Source: a virus. From it: a stretch of 25,358 bases of DNA. Under the pieces are notes generated by a model that made no database searches, was not told the DNA's origin, and was given only the letters and a program-made list of their open reading frames with translations. A program made the position numbers and the translations under genes. Below, in pieces: positions 6,774 to 17,200 of the stretch; position 1 is the first letter of the stretch; the number at the start of each line of letters is the position of its first letter. The stretch is from positions 1 to 25,358 of IMG/VR virus record IMGVR_UViG_3300020196_000218; one strand, written 5' to 3'.

Positions 6774-9700
6774 TTATTTTGGTGTTGGAGTTATAAGTAA
6801 TCCTTTAGAACCGGTAACTTTTGCTGCTTCAGTTTCTTTGTCAATTCTAGTCTTCTCTGCTTTTGCTTCTTTAGCTACGGCAGTATTATAAGCCTTTGTT
6901 GACTTATCTAATGCTTTTTGAGCTGCTTTAACATTTTTCTGTTTCGCATTCTGCAAATTGGTTGCTGCTTTCTTTAGGTTTGCTTCTGCAGTAGAAAGTG
7001 CTTTTTCTGCTTTTTTCTCTGCGGTTACTGCAACATTTTTTGCTTTTATTAGAGCTTTACCTGCAGTGCTTTCAGCTATAATTACATTAGTATCAAATAT
7101 CAATGTTGATCCGACTAGTCCTGTATTTCTCTTTCCAATAAATCCATCACTAGTTGATTTATTTGCTTTTGTAGTTAGGTTTTTATTAGCTAATAATTGA
7201 TTTGAAACTTTTTGTGTTGACGATCCAAATTTAGCGGCTAATTCCTGTACTTGTTCTAAGGTTAATATCTGTTTGTCATAAGTACCCGCTCTAACAGTTT
7301 TTTCAACTGTAAATGTTTCTAGTCTTAGATCATTCTCAGTTAAAACTATTCCAGCAGACTTGAATATTCTAATTGCACCATTCCTATCGATTTTTGGCAA
7401 TGCTTCCAATTCCGCAAAATTATAATACTTTCCTTCATAAAGAACAGTATTTAACTCTAACGCAGTTATTTGTCCTGTTGAATTATTAAATGTGACATAA
7501 TATTCTTTTCCGGTTGGTGCTGGAGGACCTGGAGGTGGTGGTAGAGGTAACCCTGCAATAGCTGGTGCTGGTTCTGGTGGAGTTGGTGGAATTGGAGGTT
7601 CTGGTACAACAATTGTTGGTTGTATGGGCACCACAACTTCTTGTGCTACAGTTGGTGTTGGAGTAACAGGACTTGGTTCTGGTGGTACTACTACCACTGG
7701 AGTAGGTAGTGGTGGTGGTGGTGGTGGAAGTACAATATTATTGTTAATAACAGTTGAAGAAACAACAGTTGATGATTCAGAAACTGCTGCTTGAGACTCA
7801 ATAATAATTTGTGTTTCTACTCTCTTATTGCGAACAGAAAGAACATTTTCTTGAAGGGTATTAATTTTTCCTTCAGAGAAGAACTTTTCTTCCGCGCTTG
7901 TAGTATTCAATCCACCGGTGGTAGCATTTATAGAATTACTAGACAATCTGAATAGTTTAGTACCGGCGGCAAAGGATGGATTGGTGTTTACGTTTGGATT
8001 AGGAACAAAGAAGGATCCTATTAAAGTTCCTATAGTATCTGTAAACAATCTAACTAATGTAACTGTAGCTTCTGCTCCACTTGTCTGCCCTCTCAGTTTC
8101 ATTCCTGTTTGAATGAACCCATAATAATTTCCTTGAGATTGTGAAGACAAACTGAAAGTATCTACATTTAGAATGGTTGAAGTTGAAGAATAATTTGCTG
8201 GAACCTTTAAACTTCTTTCATATGGATTTACATCATATACGTCTGTTGGTTCATTGAATGGTCCATACTTATGGTTTTGTTTTGCTACTCTAAACCTAAT
8301 AGAAGCTTCTGAATTTAGAGTTCGGGATGAATCGTTTATTTCTCCAATTACAGTTTCTCCAACTACGAAAGTTCCAGATGTCATTGAAATTTCAATTAAT
8401 TTGGGGACGACAAATTTACTTACATCTTTACCATCAAAAAATGGATATACGCGAGTCATAGGTTTCAGTCTATTTGCTGTAAATTCAATATTTCTAGATC
8501 TCATAAATGGAACAACGTCAGTGGAAACTACTCTATCTCCTAAAGAAACCGTATCAAAAGCTTCTTTAGTTATTGCTCTAGTCCCTTGTCTTGTTGATGT
8601 TCCTGTTTTAGTTACAGTTTCAATAGTTTTGTTTGTTATTTCTTCAGAATTATTTTCACTCTGTGTGGTCGTAAGAGTCTCTTGTTTTTTGTTTTCTCCC
8701 GTCCACAGAGTTTCCCAAGATCCCCAAGTAACAGGTGAAAATCCAACTTGCTGGTCTAACTGTCCTATTTGAATTTGTTCGGAAGTTTCTGTATAGTTTC
8801 CTAAAACATCTACCTTATTCGCTGCAAGTTTTACCGTATCGACCCAAACATCAGATGATGGATTTAGTTTAATTGTTCCACCATAATAAGTAACTCTAAA
8901 CGGAGTGACATTTTCAACTCTTGTTGCATATGGTTGTGTTATTTCCGGAACTTCATCATAGTTCAGTGTTATAACTTGACCCATTCTCTTAATACCATCA
9001 CCAATCAGATCAGTGGCAAATGCTGGATCTTCTGTATTTGATGCGAGAAGATTATTGGATCCTAATAGTAAATCAATTGAAGTTGTATATGGAGTTGGTC
9101 TTAATTCTGAATTTTTTACATCTATGCTATTTTTTACAATAGTATCTTTTCTTTGGTATTTTGTGGTTGAGAAATCATCAACAAAAAATCCAGACTTAAA
9201 CCTATCTAATCCATTTTCATCTTTAATAGAAAGATTTGAAGTATCTGATTCTAGTAGTGATAAACTAGTATACAATTCTAAATTTTTAATTCTATTCTCT
9301 AGTTTATTGATATCAGACATTTTATAATGTTTATATTCATTCAATATAATATTTGCTGAATCAATAGTATACATATAAGGTGGCAGATATGCCGTTCCAA
9401 CTTCTATTGCATTATCGATAGATTGTGGTGGTTGTGGATTATCTGAGGGACTTCCAACGCTAAGTTGGAAAAATCCTTCTTTTGATAGGAAAATTTTATC
9501 AATTCTTGGTAGATAATATGAATAGGATAATAATATAGATTCATCAGACGCTAAAACATTTGCAGAAGAACTACCACTAGAAGTAAAATCTCTTCCCAAA
9601 AATTCAAAAGGAGAACGAACTGATTCTGCAACACTGAATGTCGCTACTCTAGGTCTGATATCTAAAATATCAGAATTTCTAGTTCCATTTATTGTGGGAA

Positions 9701-12683
9701 TTTCTGCATAATCAAATTGATTATATGAACTTGCTGTTATTAAGTCGCCAGAATCTGCTGAAGAAAACTCTGCAGATTCGAACACAATTTTTAATTTATT
9801 AGTTGGTTCCTTAAAAGAAGATTTTCTTAAAATTTTACTATAATCATATATTACATTATTTTGACCGTTATCTAAAATATAATTTTTTGTAATATCTTTA
9901 TCACCCTCATCAGATGCTGAAATTGCACCTGTTATGCCAGATTCCATAAATACGATATTTTCTCCAATTTGGAATCTATTATCATTTAAATATACAATGT
10001 TAATTTTATCATCGTTAACTTTTTCGATATATATTGCTACAGCATCACTAGAGGAACCAATAATTTCTTCACCAACAATTAAATCTCCAGTTTTATTCGT
10101 AGGTCCACTTAAACTAGTAAGAGTTAAATTTGGTAAATCTGGATTTGATGTATCATTTGATTCAAATATTCCATAAAGTTTTGTAACATCTGGAACTAAT
10201 AGGCAAATTTGTTCGTCTTGAACACGAGGGGCATATGGATAATTTCCAAAAGTTAGTCCATCATTTAAAGTTGTTGCTCCAATACCTGATCCATCATACT
10301 TTGATTTATCTACAATAATAGTTTTTACTTTGTTTTTGTTTTTTACCTTTGCCTTTACGTTAATTTTTCTCAGAGTTGCTATTAGTTTAGCCGCACCAGA
10401 TCCAGACAATCCTTCTATAGATAATTCTTTAGATCCTGCTGAAAAAGAGAACTTATCTGCACTTAATGGTTCTATAGTTCCATCAATTCTAATTAAAACA
10501 TATCTTTCTTCATCATATGGTAAAAATGTTTCATTATCATTTCCCGATGAAATTGCACCAGTCGCTCCTAGAACAGAAATAGTTACGTCAAATTGTCTTC
10601 TAATTGTTAAATTAGATTCTGTGAGATCTACTGATGATATGTTCTTTTTGGGTAAAGCAGTGAATAAAGTATTATCTGTAGATGACTGTAAATTTGAAGT
10701 TAGGATTCTAAAATCACTTGGATTAATGATTGTCTGGGGTAATGCCCCATCACAAATTCCAGATACTGTTGTTACTCCAGAAATTGTAATATCATTTTGA
10801 GAAACTGACTGAATTTTTGCAAAAGTTGGTACGGTTAATCCTGGACTTGAAAACGCAACGATAGCGCCGGCAGTTACAATTCCAGCAAAAACAAAACTTG
10901 TTGATGATACTGTACTAACTCCGCTCTGGGCGGTTATATTTACTTGTCCTACCTGATATTGTATTGATTGTTTTACATCTCCACTGAACGTATGTGCAGT
11001 CCCTACGATTCCATACAAAGACTTTACGTCATTTGTTCCATATGCAGTGATTGCTGTAGAAACTCTGGTATTTTCTATTCCGTCGAAGATAAGTCTCTCT
11101 CCAACAATAAAACTACCTTTTGTGGAGTATGCCGTAATAATTCCACTATTGGAGGCATCATATCTTAAATATCCAACAGCTCCGCTTGACCTTCCCTTAA
11201 TATAAGTCGGAACAGAAAGAGTAATCGGTTCATTTACTTTTATTTCAGTGTAGGTTTGGATATCATACAGTGTTATGTCCCACTCATTTAAAGATAAAGC
11301 ACTAGAATTATATGACCCAGATTCTAGTGCAAAATCATAGACTCTTGACAATCCAATTTCTTTCCCAGGAGAAGTAATGCTACTGACACCAACTCTACTA
11401 TCTCTTAAACTTACGGTATAATTTGTAGAAATTCCTAAAATTGGAGAACCGTGAACTCTATTCAAAGTGTATGTTGGACCTGTAAAATAATTAACACTTT
11501 GATCTTGTAATTCTTTAGTTGTTCTTGGTTTTATGAAATCCAAAAATATTGGAGTAATAGTTTCTACTTCATACCCTTTTACATATGCTTTCAGGGGAGA
11601 TATTTGATATGATCCAAGATCTTTTGATGCAGATATCCCGTTATAAGTTACTTCACCTCGATTGAAAAGTCCGTTGTTTCCTTTTAAATCATTTAAAGTT
11701 TCTCTTACTGTAATACTTGGAGATTTTATATAATAATCTCCAGACTCTTCATATGTTCTTCTTGCAAATTCGTCCTCTATAAAATTATAATCTGTTTTTT
11801 GAGGTACTGTTTTAACAGACCCATTTTCTACTTCCATTAATGTGATAAAATTTTCAGCTTTAGTAGAACTCAGAGCAATTTTACTTGCAATTGCTCTTAT
11901 GGAAAGTCTATCAGCACCGGGAGACGTGTAATTAGAAAATCCTTTTGAGTTATCTGTTAAACTTAAGTCATCGTCTGGAGTAATAATATCTTCGAAAATT
12001 TCAAACCCAACTCTGTAACTAGGAGTATTTGAATACTGATCTAATAATATTGTCTGCTCTTGAACTTTTACAAATCTACCTCTTAAATAGTAAACCCCTT
12101 CATATATGGTGATAGCAGATCCAATTGAATTCGGATTTGTAGAAATTGTAGTTGCAAATCCTTGACCTGCTTGAATTAAAACCCTTTGTTGACGATTTAA
12201 AGTACTATCTCTATTTAAATTTTCTTCTAATATTAATACTTCACCGGAAGCAAATCCCTGATAACTTCCCGTTTGATAATCTGAACTTAAAAAATTAACA
12301 TATAAAGTATTATTTCCTCTTTCAGAATTGGTAAAATCTAAAGCTGCAACAACTTTTGCTCTTATGCCTGAGGATTGCCCCCTTATAGTCTTACCTAAAA
12401 GATATGGAAGATATGTTAAAACACTAATACCCAAATATTCTAATTGAATTTCTACCGCATTAAAATTTTCATTATAATTAACTCCACCTGGAATTACAAC
12501 CGAACCTTCTTTAAAGAAATGATTTCCTAAAGATTCTATTTGATTTTGAAGAGTTGATTGTAAAGTTGTTAACTCTCTTGCTTGAAGAGGATATCCTGGT
12601 TTAAATAAAACCTGATAGTAATCGCTATTTTTGTCAAAATCATCAAAATAAGGGGAGACGTTGAGATTAGTTTCCTGTGGCAT
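6774..12683 (-). CDS. DUF4815-type tail / baseplate-fibre protein with Pro-rich linker and Lys/Ala-rich tail, 1969 residues
   Basis: The N-terminus NLNVSPYFDDFDKNSDYYQV, LFKPGYPLQARELTTLQS, LGNHFFKEGSVVIPGG (residues 6-67) is the DUF4815 signature of large structural proteins in marine T4-like phages. Modules with G-x-x-SG turns follow: about 96-115 (IRGQSSGIRAKV), about 500-535 (IKGRSSGAVGYL), about 865-920 (GEEIIGSSSDAVA) and about 1525-1545 (LRGQTSGAEATV). Just before about residue 1640 the familiar SFFVPNPNVNTNPSFAAGTK and ENVLSVRNKRVET occur; relatives normally continue into the DPLAQSF half. Here the chain instead enters a Pro-rich stretch (about 1650-1725), a short folded-looking region, then a Lys/Ala-rich heptad tail (about 1870-1960, AEKKAEKALSTAEANLKKAA). 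The gene starts six bases after gp8. It is probably a baseplate-attached fibre or adhesin component in the T4 gene 9-12 position; no catalytic motif was seen. Confidence 0.85.
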   Translation of the reverse strand: MPQETNLNVSPYFDDFDKNSDYYQVLFKPGYPLQARELTTLQSTLQNQIESLGNHFFKEGSVVIPGGVNYNENFNAVEIQLEYLGISVLTYLPYLLGKTIRGQSSGIRAKVVAALDFTNSERGNNTLYVNFLSSDYQTGSYQGFASGEVLILEENLNRDSTLNRQQRVLIQAGQGFATTISTNPNSIGSAITIYEGVYYLRGRFVKVQEQTILLDQYSNTPSYRVGFEIFEDIITPDDDLSLTDNSKGFSNYTSPGADRLSIRAIASKIALSSTKAENFITLMEVENGSVKTVPQKTDYNFIEDEFARRTYEESGDYYIKSPSITVRETLNDLKGNNGLFNRGEVTYNGISASKDLGSYQISPLKAYVKGYEVETITPIFLDFIKPRTTKELQDQSVNYFTGPTYTLNRVHGSPILGISTNYTVSLRDSRVGVSSITSPGKEIGLSRVYDFALESGSYNSSALSLNEWDITLYDIQTYTEIKVNEPITLSVPTYIKGRSSGAVGYLRYDASNSGIITAYSTKGSFIVGERLIFDGIENTRVSTAITAYGTNDVKSLYGIVGTAHTFSGDVKQSIQYQVGQVNITAQSGVSTVSSTSFVFAGIVTAGAIVAFSSPGLTVPTFAKIQSVSQNDITISGVTTVSGICDGALPQTIINPSDFRILTSNLQSSTDNTLFTALPKKNISSVDLTESNLTIRRQFDVTISVLGATGAISSGNDNETFLPYDEERYVLIRIDGTIEPLSADKFSFSAGSKELSIEGLSGSGAAKLIATLRKINVKAKVKNKNKVKTIIVDKSKYDGSGIGATTLNDGLTFGNYPYAPRVQDEQICLLVPDVTKLYGIFESNDTSNPDLPNLTLTSLSGPTNKTGDLIVGEEIIGSSSDAVAIYIEKVNDDKINIVYLNDNRFQIGENIVFMESGITGAISASDEGDKDITKNYILDNGQNNVIYDYSKILRKSSFKEPTNKLKIVFESAEFSSADSGDLITASSYNQFDYAEIPTINGTRNSDILDIRPRVATFSVAESVRSPFEFLGRDFTSSGSSSANVLASDESILLSYSYYLPRIDKIFLSKEGFFQLSVGSPSDNPQPPQSIDNAIEVGTAYLPPYMYTIDSANIILNEYKHYKMSDINKLENRIKNLELYTSLSLLESDTSNLSIKDENGLDRFKSGFFVDDFSTTKYQRKDTIVKNSIDVKNSELRPTPYTTSIDLLLGSNNLLASNTEDPAFATDLIGDGIKRMGQVITLNYDEVPEITQPYATRVENVTPFRVTYYGGTIKLNPSSDVWVDTVKLAANKVDVLGNYTETSEQIQIGQLDQQVGFSPVTWGSWETLWTGENKKQETLTTTQSENNSEEITNKTIETVTKTGTSTRQGTRAITKEAFDTVSLGDRVVSTDVVPFMRSRNIEFTANRLKPMTRVYPFFDGKDVSKFVVPKLIEISMTSGTFVVGETVIGEINDSSRTLNSEASIRFRVAKQNHKYGPFNEPTDVYDVNPYERSLKVPANYSSTSTILNVDTFSLSSQSQGNYYGFIQTGMKLRGQTSGAEATVTLVRLFTDTIGTLIGSFFVPNPNVNTNPSFAAGTKLFRLSSNSINATTGGLNTTSAEEKFFSEGKINTLQENVLSVRNKRVETQIIIESQAAVSESSTVVSSTVINNNIVLPPPPPPLPTPVVVVPPEPSPVTPTPTVAQEVVVPIQPTIVVPEPPIPPTPPEPAPAIAGLPLPPPPGPPAPTGKEYYVTFNNSTGQITALELNTVLYEGKYYNFAELEALPKIDRNGAIRIFKSAGIVLTENDLRLETFTVEKTVRAGTYDKQILTLEQVQELAAKFGSSTQKVSNQLLANKNLTTKANKSTSDGFIGKRNTGLVGSTLIFDTNVIIAESTAGKALIKAKNVAVTAEKKAEKALSTAEANLKKAATNLQNAKQKNVKAAQKALDKSTKAYNTAVAKEAKAEKTRIDKETEAAKVTGSKGLLITPTPK
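6810..7075 (-). repeat. Lys/Ala-rich coiled-coil tail of the DUF4815 protein
   Basis: About 90 codons, almost entirely Ala, Lys, Glu, Thr and Asn in heptad-like order, are followed by a short end reading GSKGLLITPTPK. The composition resembles TolA/TonB-like spacers or histone H1-like tails and should form a long helix. It is strongly basic and differs from the Ser/Thr/Gly-rich beta-type remainder of the protein. Confidence 0.75.
7505..7735 (-). repeat. Proline-rich linker in the DUF4815 protein
   Basis: About 75 codons dominated by Pro, Val, Thr and Ala, starting with a run PPPPPPLPTP and ending LPLPPPPGPPAPTG. On the plus strand the DNA shows GGTGGT-type runs. Such sequence is extended and flexible, so it would act as a spacer between the baseplate-anchored part and the Lys/Ala-rich C-terminal part. 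Short GGT-type DNA repeats like this are prone to length change. Confidence 0.8.
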
Positions 12684-12689
12684 AATTCG

Positions 12690-14258
12690 TCAGAATTGCA
12701 AAATGACTTTGATATCTTCTTTTTGATTTTGAGACCTAGTTATTGAAGGTCTATTGTCAACATATAGTATGTTTCCAGAATATTTTTTTACTTCTGGATT
12801 AGAAATTCCTGAAGTGAATGATTGTCCTAGGTAATATGTTCTATTATTTATTTGAGTTGAAACACCACTAAAATTAGTATCAACATTCAGTGTCAAAGAT
12901 CCACCAGTAATATTTAGAGATCCCCCTGTTCCAGGACTAGCACTAAATTGATTTAAATCGAATCCATATGTTGGCGAAGAGTTTTGAGTTCCATCAGTAT
13001 TAAATCCGACTAAAGATCTATCTTGCCAATATTTTAAAACTCCAGTTGTTGAATCATATGAAACAACTCTACCTACAGTTGTAGACCCCGTGGAAACTGT
13101 TTGATAAATTTTCGAATCTCTTGTAAATGATGCAATTTTATAATCGTCTTCTGATCCTGGCAGTCCAATAAGTTTTAGAGCAGAAACTGCACTTACTTTA
13201 CTTAAGTCTAAAATTGTGTTAGAATTATATACCTGTGGATTTTGAACGATACCAACTCTGGCTATTTGGTTTCCAATAACAAAGTCTGGATTTTGTGTAT
13301 CATTTTCAATTCTAGAATAAATTAGAACATTATATGCTCCTAATTCTCTATAAACATCTGCTCCATGTCCACCTTTTGGTGGAATAATAACGTCAAAAGT
13401 TGGTGAAGTTGTACCAGTAGGTACGTTCCCACCAATTAAGTCAACAGAACCATAAGTATATCCAGATCCTCCATTTGATACAGAAATAGAACTTACTTTA
13501 GAATCACTCCCAACAACAATCGTTGCTTTAGCTCCGGTTCCGTCTCCTTTAATTGGAACCTCGCTATAAGTTCTATTAGCAGTTCCTAAACCAACACCTC
13601 TGTTTGTAACAGTAATTATTTTGAGTTGCTCTGATGTAGCAGCATTTTCTCTAACTGAAGCATTGTCCTCGTCAGTTTGCCAGTTTCTAGGAACAGGCAT
13701 AAAATTGATGGAATCAAATTTTACAATTTCACTGGGTTTGATTGTGTAGAGATATTTCCAAATATAACCATCACCACTTATTCCAGCAGTTCTTGGTTCT
13801 AAATCTGTAAAAGTTGGTTCATCGAGTGAAGATTTTCCCTCAGGATTTTCTGGATCTATACCATTATATAAACAAATATAAACTTTATAATCACTATTTA
13901 CAACATAAAAATTTGCAGAATATAAACTTGTAGCTCCTGATGGTTTAGATGTATTAGTTCTACTGATATCGTGTCTATACATATCATAAGTTGTTCCTGA
14001 GGTCCAGGTAATTTTTCTTATGACCTGTCTTACATCACTATCAGTTATTTTTTTGAGGGCAATCATAGTGTCCCAATAATCATTCTCCTGATCAAAATTA
14101 TCTTTAGGAGCAGGAGGACTTACGTCCCAGTTAGAATCATAATCAGTTGCATTTGGTAAAGCAATAAAAGAATAAAAAGAATTATCTGTTGTAGTTGCAG
14201 CCGCAACAAAACTTTTAGCGTTTAAAATTCTTAACTGATCAGTTATAATTGCAGACAT
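12690..14258 (-). CDS. gp8: gp8, baseplate wedge subunit, enlarged
   Basis: A 522-residue homologue of T4 gp8, a wedge component that binds gp7 and gp10 in the baseplate arms. The match to T4 rests on GDGYIWKYLYTIKPSEIV (162-179; T4 has GDGYVWEYLFEIPP), then NFMPVPRNWQ, and on the C-terminal ILYVDNRPSITRSQNQKEDI (T4 ends with YMENRPPI and then a Q-x-E-[ED]-I motif). The N-terminal block, MSAIITDQLRILNAKSFVAA to WDTMIALKKITDSDVRQVIR, is the marine T4-like form. T4 gp8 is 334 residues. The extra length is largely at about 210-300, with a Gly-Tyr module (SNGGSGYTYG, about 258-270), and at about 380-490, a Ser/Thr/Gly-rich stretch. It follows the gp7-like stop by 22 bases, with a possible late promoter over that stop, and precedes the DUF4815 gene by six bases. 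No clear Shine-Dalgarno. Confidence 0.88.
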   Translation of the reverse strand: MSAIITDQLRILNAKSFVAAATTTDNSFYSFIALPNATDYDSNWDVSPPAPKDNFDQENDYWDTMIALKKITDSDVRQVIRKITWTSGTTYDMYRHDISRTNTSKPSGATSLYSANFYVVNSDYKVYICLYNGIDPENPEGKSSLDEPTFTDLEPRTAGISGDGYIWKYLYTIKPSEIVKFDSINFMPVPRNWQTDEDNASVRENAATSEQLKIITVTNRGVGLGTANRTYSEVPIKGDGTGAKATIVVGSDSKVSSISVSNGGSGYTYGSVDLIGGNVPTGTTSPTFDVIIPPKGGHGADVYRELGAYNVLIYSRIENDTQNPDFVIGNQIARVGIVQNPQVYNSNTILDLSKVSAVSALKLIGLPGSEDDYKIASFTRDSKIYQTVSTGSTTVGRVVSYDSTTGVLKYWQDRSLVGFNTDGTQNSSPTYGFDLNQFSASPGTGGSLNITGGSLTLNVDTNFSGVSTQINNRTYYLGQSFTSGISNPEVKKYSGNILYVDNRPSITRSQNQKEDIKVILQF

Positions 14259-14277
14259 TTTACAGAGTTTTTTTATC

Positions 14278-14285
14278 TATTTATG
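14278..14285 (-). promoter_or_regulatory. possible late promoter CATAAATA before gp8
   Basis: The minus strand reads CATAAATA, seven of eight matches to the T4 late core TATAAATA. It overlaps the stop codon of the gp7-like gene (TAA at 14283-14281) and leaves 19 bases to the gp8 ATG. In T4 the core lies just upstream of the transcript start, so the leader would be about 14 bases. Of the candidates here this is the closest to the T4 core and the best placed. Confidence 0.45.
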
Positions 14286-17200
14286 AGTTATAACTAAAAT
14301 ACTTAAGAGGATTAATCCTTTCGACAGTTGGGGATGTAGATATTCCAGATATTCCGTTTTTATTGGAAATAAATTCTTTAGCGTCAATTCTAGTATTTAA
14401 ATTAATTTTGCCCCAACTATATCTTCCATAGAAATTACTGTACCCAAGTCCGGTCAAATTATTATATGAAGTTAGGTTGACTGTTACTTTAGCAACTTGA
14501 GTTAATCCAATTCCTAATACACTTGTTGTTCCTATGGAAACAGAAGATGCATAGTAAATATTATCTAAGAACGAAGTTCCAACTCCAACAACAGAATTTG
14601 ATGAGTTTAAGGAAGTGACACCATTTCCAACATTTGACTCTGATATTATAAAGTAAAATCCAGTTTGGATACCACTAATAGTAATTGCTGTTCCAACTAT
14701 TGAAGAATCTCTTAGGAAAGAATCATTTGGTATATAAAAATCAAAAACGAGAGCTGTAGAAGCGATTCCGATTGAAGTTGTATTAATTCCCGAAATAATA
14801 CCAAAATCACCACTAAATGAAGATGCAGTCACATTTTCTATATTTTTGGATGATGAGGGACTCTCAATCAATACAACAGGAGGAGTTGTTGAAGTATATC
14901 CAGTGCCTGGATTTGTGATAATAATTGAAGAAACTGTACCTCCCACAGAAATTGTTGAAGATGCTTCAGATCTTTGCGTTGTTCCCAAACCAACTGGATT
15001 TTCTATAGTTACTGTCGGTGAAGTTGTATATCCAACTCCTCCATCGGAAATAACAATAGAACTTATTGTTCCAAGTCCAGACACCACTGCCGTGGCCGAA
15101 GCTGAAACCAGTGTTTTTTGAGATACTATCTTAAGTTTTCCAATAAAGGAAGACGATGTATTTTCTTTTGAACTATCAAAGAAAGTCTTAACACTTTCGA
15201 CAAAAAGTATATTTGTAGTTACGCCAACATCAGCAATTATATTTGTTGTGGGTTGAATCAATGGTTCATAAGAAGTTCTATCTTTTGTAACTGGTTTACC
15301 GTCAATAAATTTATCTTCGGTTTGTCTACACCAAGTTACAGATTTGACAAATGTCTCATCTGTATTAATTCCAACTCCACTATAAACATTAGTTTTGACT
15401 ATGTTCGATGAATCAACTGAGTTTACAGTTCTTTCTTCTTCTCTATAAAGAATATTATCACTATAAAGAGTAATATCATCTCCTTTTTTAACAGTTTCTA
15501 AGATATCAACGTCTACAACGTCAACTCCTCCCGTTCCTTTATAGAATATAATCTTGCAAGTATCGCCTTCTTTAGGTGCTTCTACAAAATCAATTATGCT
15601 GCCACCATCAAAATTATACGCTACATTTGGAACTTGAAGTATATCATTATGGAATATCAACAAAGTAGATTCTATATCAATATCAGATCCTTTTTTAGAT
15701 CTAATTGTTTTAAATTCTCCATTAAATTTTAATTGGAAAGACTTTCTAACACCATCAAATAAATCACTAATATCATCTAGAGATTCTAAATCACCAACAC
15801 TCCAACCGACGAAAGAATCTTCATATGTTTTTTCTACTGTAATTTTAAACTCCTCAAAGGATAATCCTAGATTTGTTGGGATTCCCGTTATTCCGCCAAA
15901 TGGAACTGTTAAAACTTGTCCTTGACCGTATCCATAACCATAATTTTTAATTTCAAAGTTTATAACGCTAGATCCTTGTCCGACAGTAATATCAATAGTT
16001 GCACCCGTTCCAATTCCACTTGAAGAGGAACTATAGACTAATGGAATATCTGAATATGACAGGGGATCATCAAAAACAACTATTGGCGGATTGGTTGAGG
16101 TATATCCACTACCTGGATTAGTAATTGTAATCGTTGATGATAATCTTCCTGCGTTTACAGTAGAATAACCAACGTTAATAATGGATGTGATTCCCACAGT
16201 GCTAGTGGCAATTCCCACATTAACAATACCAATACTTGGATTGGATATTTTAACTGTCGCTTGAGTTCCTGATGGTATAGTGTATGAGGTAGTTGCACTA
16301 GTTCCAACTGTAATAAAAGTTGAACCAACAGAAGTAATTACAGATCCAATTCCAATAAAAGTTCCAACTCCAATACTACAATTAGATCCAGTATTTAAAA
16401 GATTTAGGATACTGAAAATGCTATTAGAATTTTCCAAATAAATTATTGTAGATCCTACACTAATAGGAGAAGAAATATCAGCACTTATTTCATAAACACT
16501 AGATGCACGATATCCAGAACCAGCACTTCCAATACCAATTGATTGGATTGTTCCAGCAGTAGAAACTACAGCAGTTCCTCCAGCGGAAACAAGTGGTTGA
16601 TAACCAAATCCTTGACTGGATCCAACAGAAACGATAAGACCACCAACTGGTACATTTGATGATTGAATATCATAAGAAGATACTGATGCTGGTGGTGTCG
16701 ATCCAGTAAAGAAAATACTGGTTATACCTGCACTTTCATTTAAATAATAGTTTCCAGAAACAAAAACTGGAGATGTTGATCTTCTTGGTTGTTGAAAAAT
16801 TTGATTAATCAGAACAATGGCATTGCTAGTTACAATTCCACTCACAGGACTTTCATTGCTTGACAATGTAAATGATGTAGTAACACCGGTAAAATTATTT
16901 GAAATATCATCAAAGATATAGTTTCTATCGTAGGTGCTATCTGTACTTCCAATTAATCCAGATCTTAAAAATATCCTACCATCAAAAGTTGAATGTGTAG
17001 ATATTCCTTCAAAATCTCTTTCTGATGGTGGATTTGTTGTACTAGAAATCGGAGTCAATCCATATGGCGCTTCGGCAAAGTTAATTTGATTTCTTACAAT
17101 ATTGAAATTACCATTGACTTTAGTAACTTTGCTGTTTATTGAATGAAGCTCTAAATCAGTTCCTAACGAGGGTCTCCTTACTGCAAATACGTTTGTACTA

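Noticed and set aside
8254-8772. 172-codon plus-strand ORF
   Set aside because: Lies wholly antisense to the well-supported DUF4815 gene, has no ribosome site or recognisable product, and contains hydrophobic runs expected from reading Ser/Thr/Glu codons backwards.
10330-10800. 156-codon plus-strand ORF with a hydrophobic start
   Set aside because: Also antisense within the DUF4815 gene. The apparent signal-like MFLFFTFAFTLIFLR is the complement of a Lys/Asn-rich stretch. No plus-strand promoter or partner genes.
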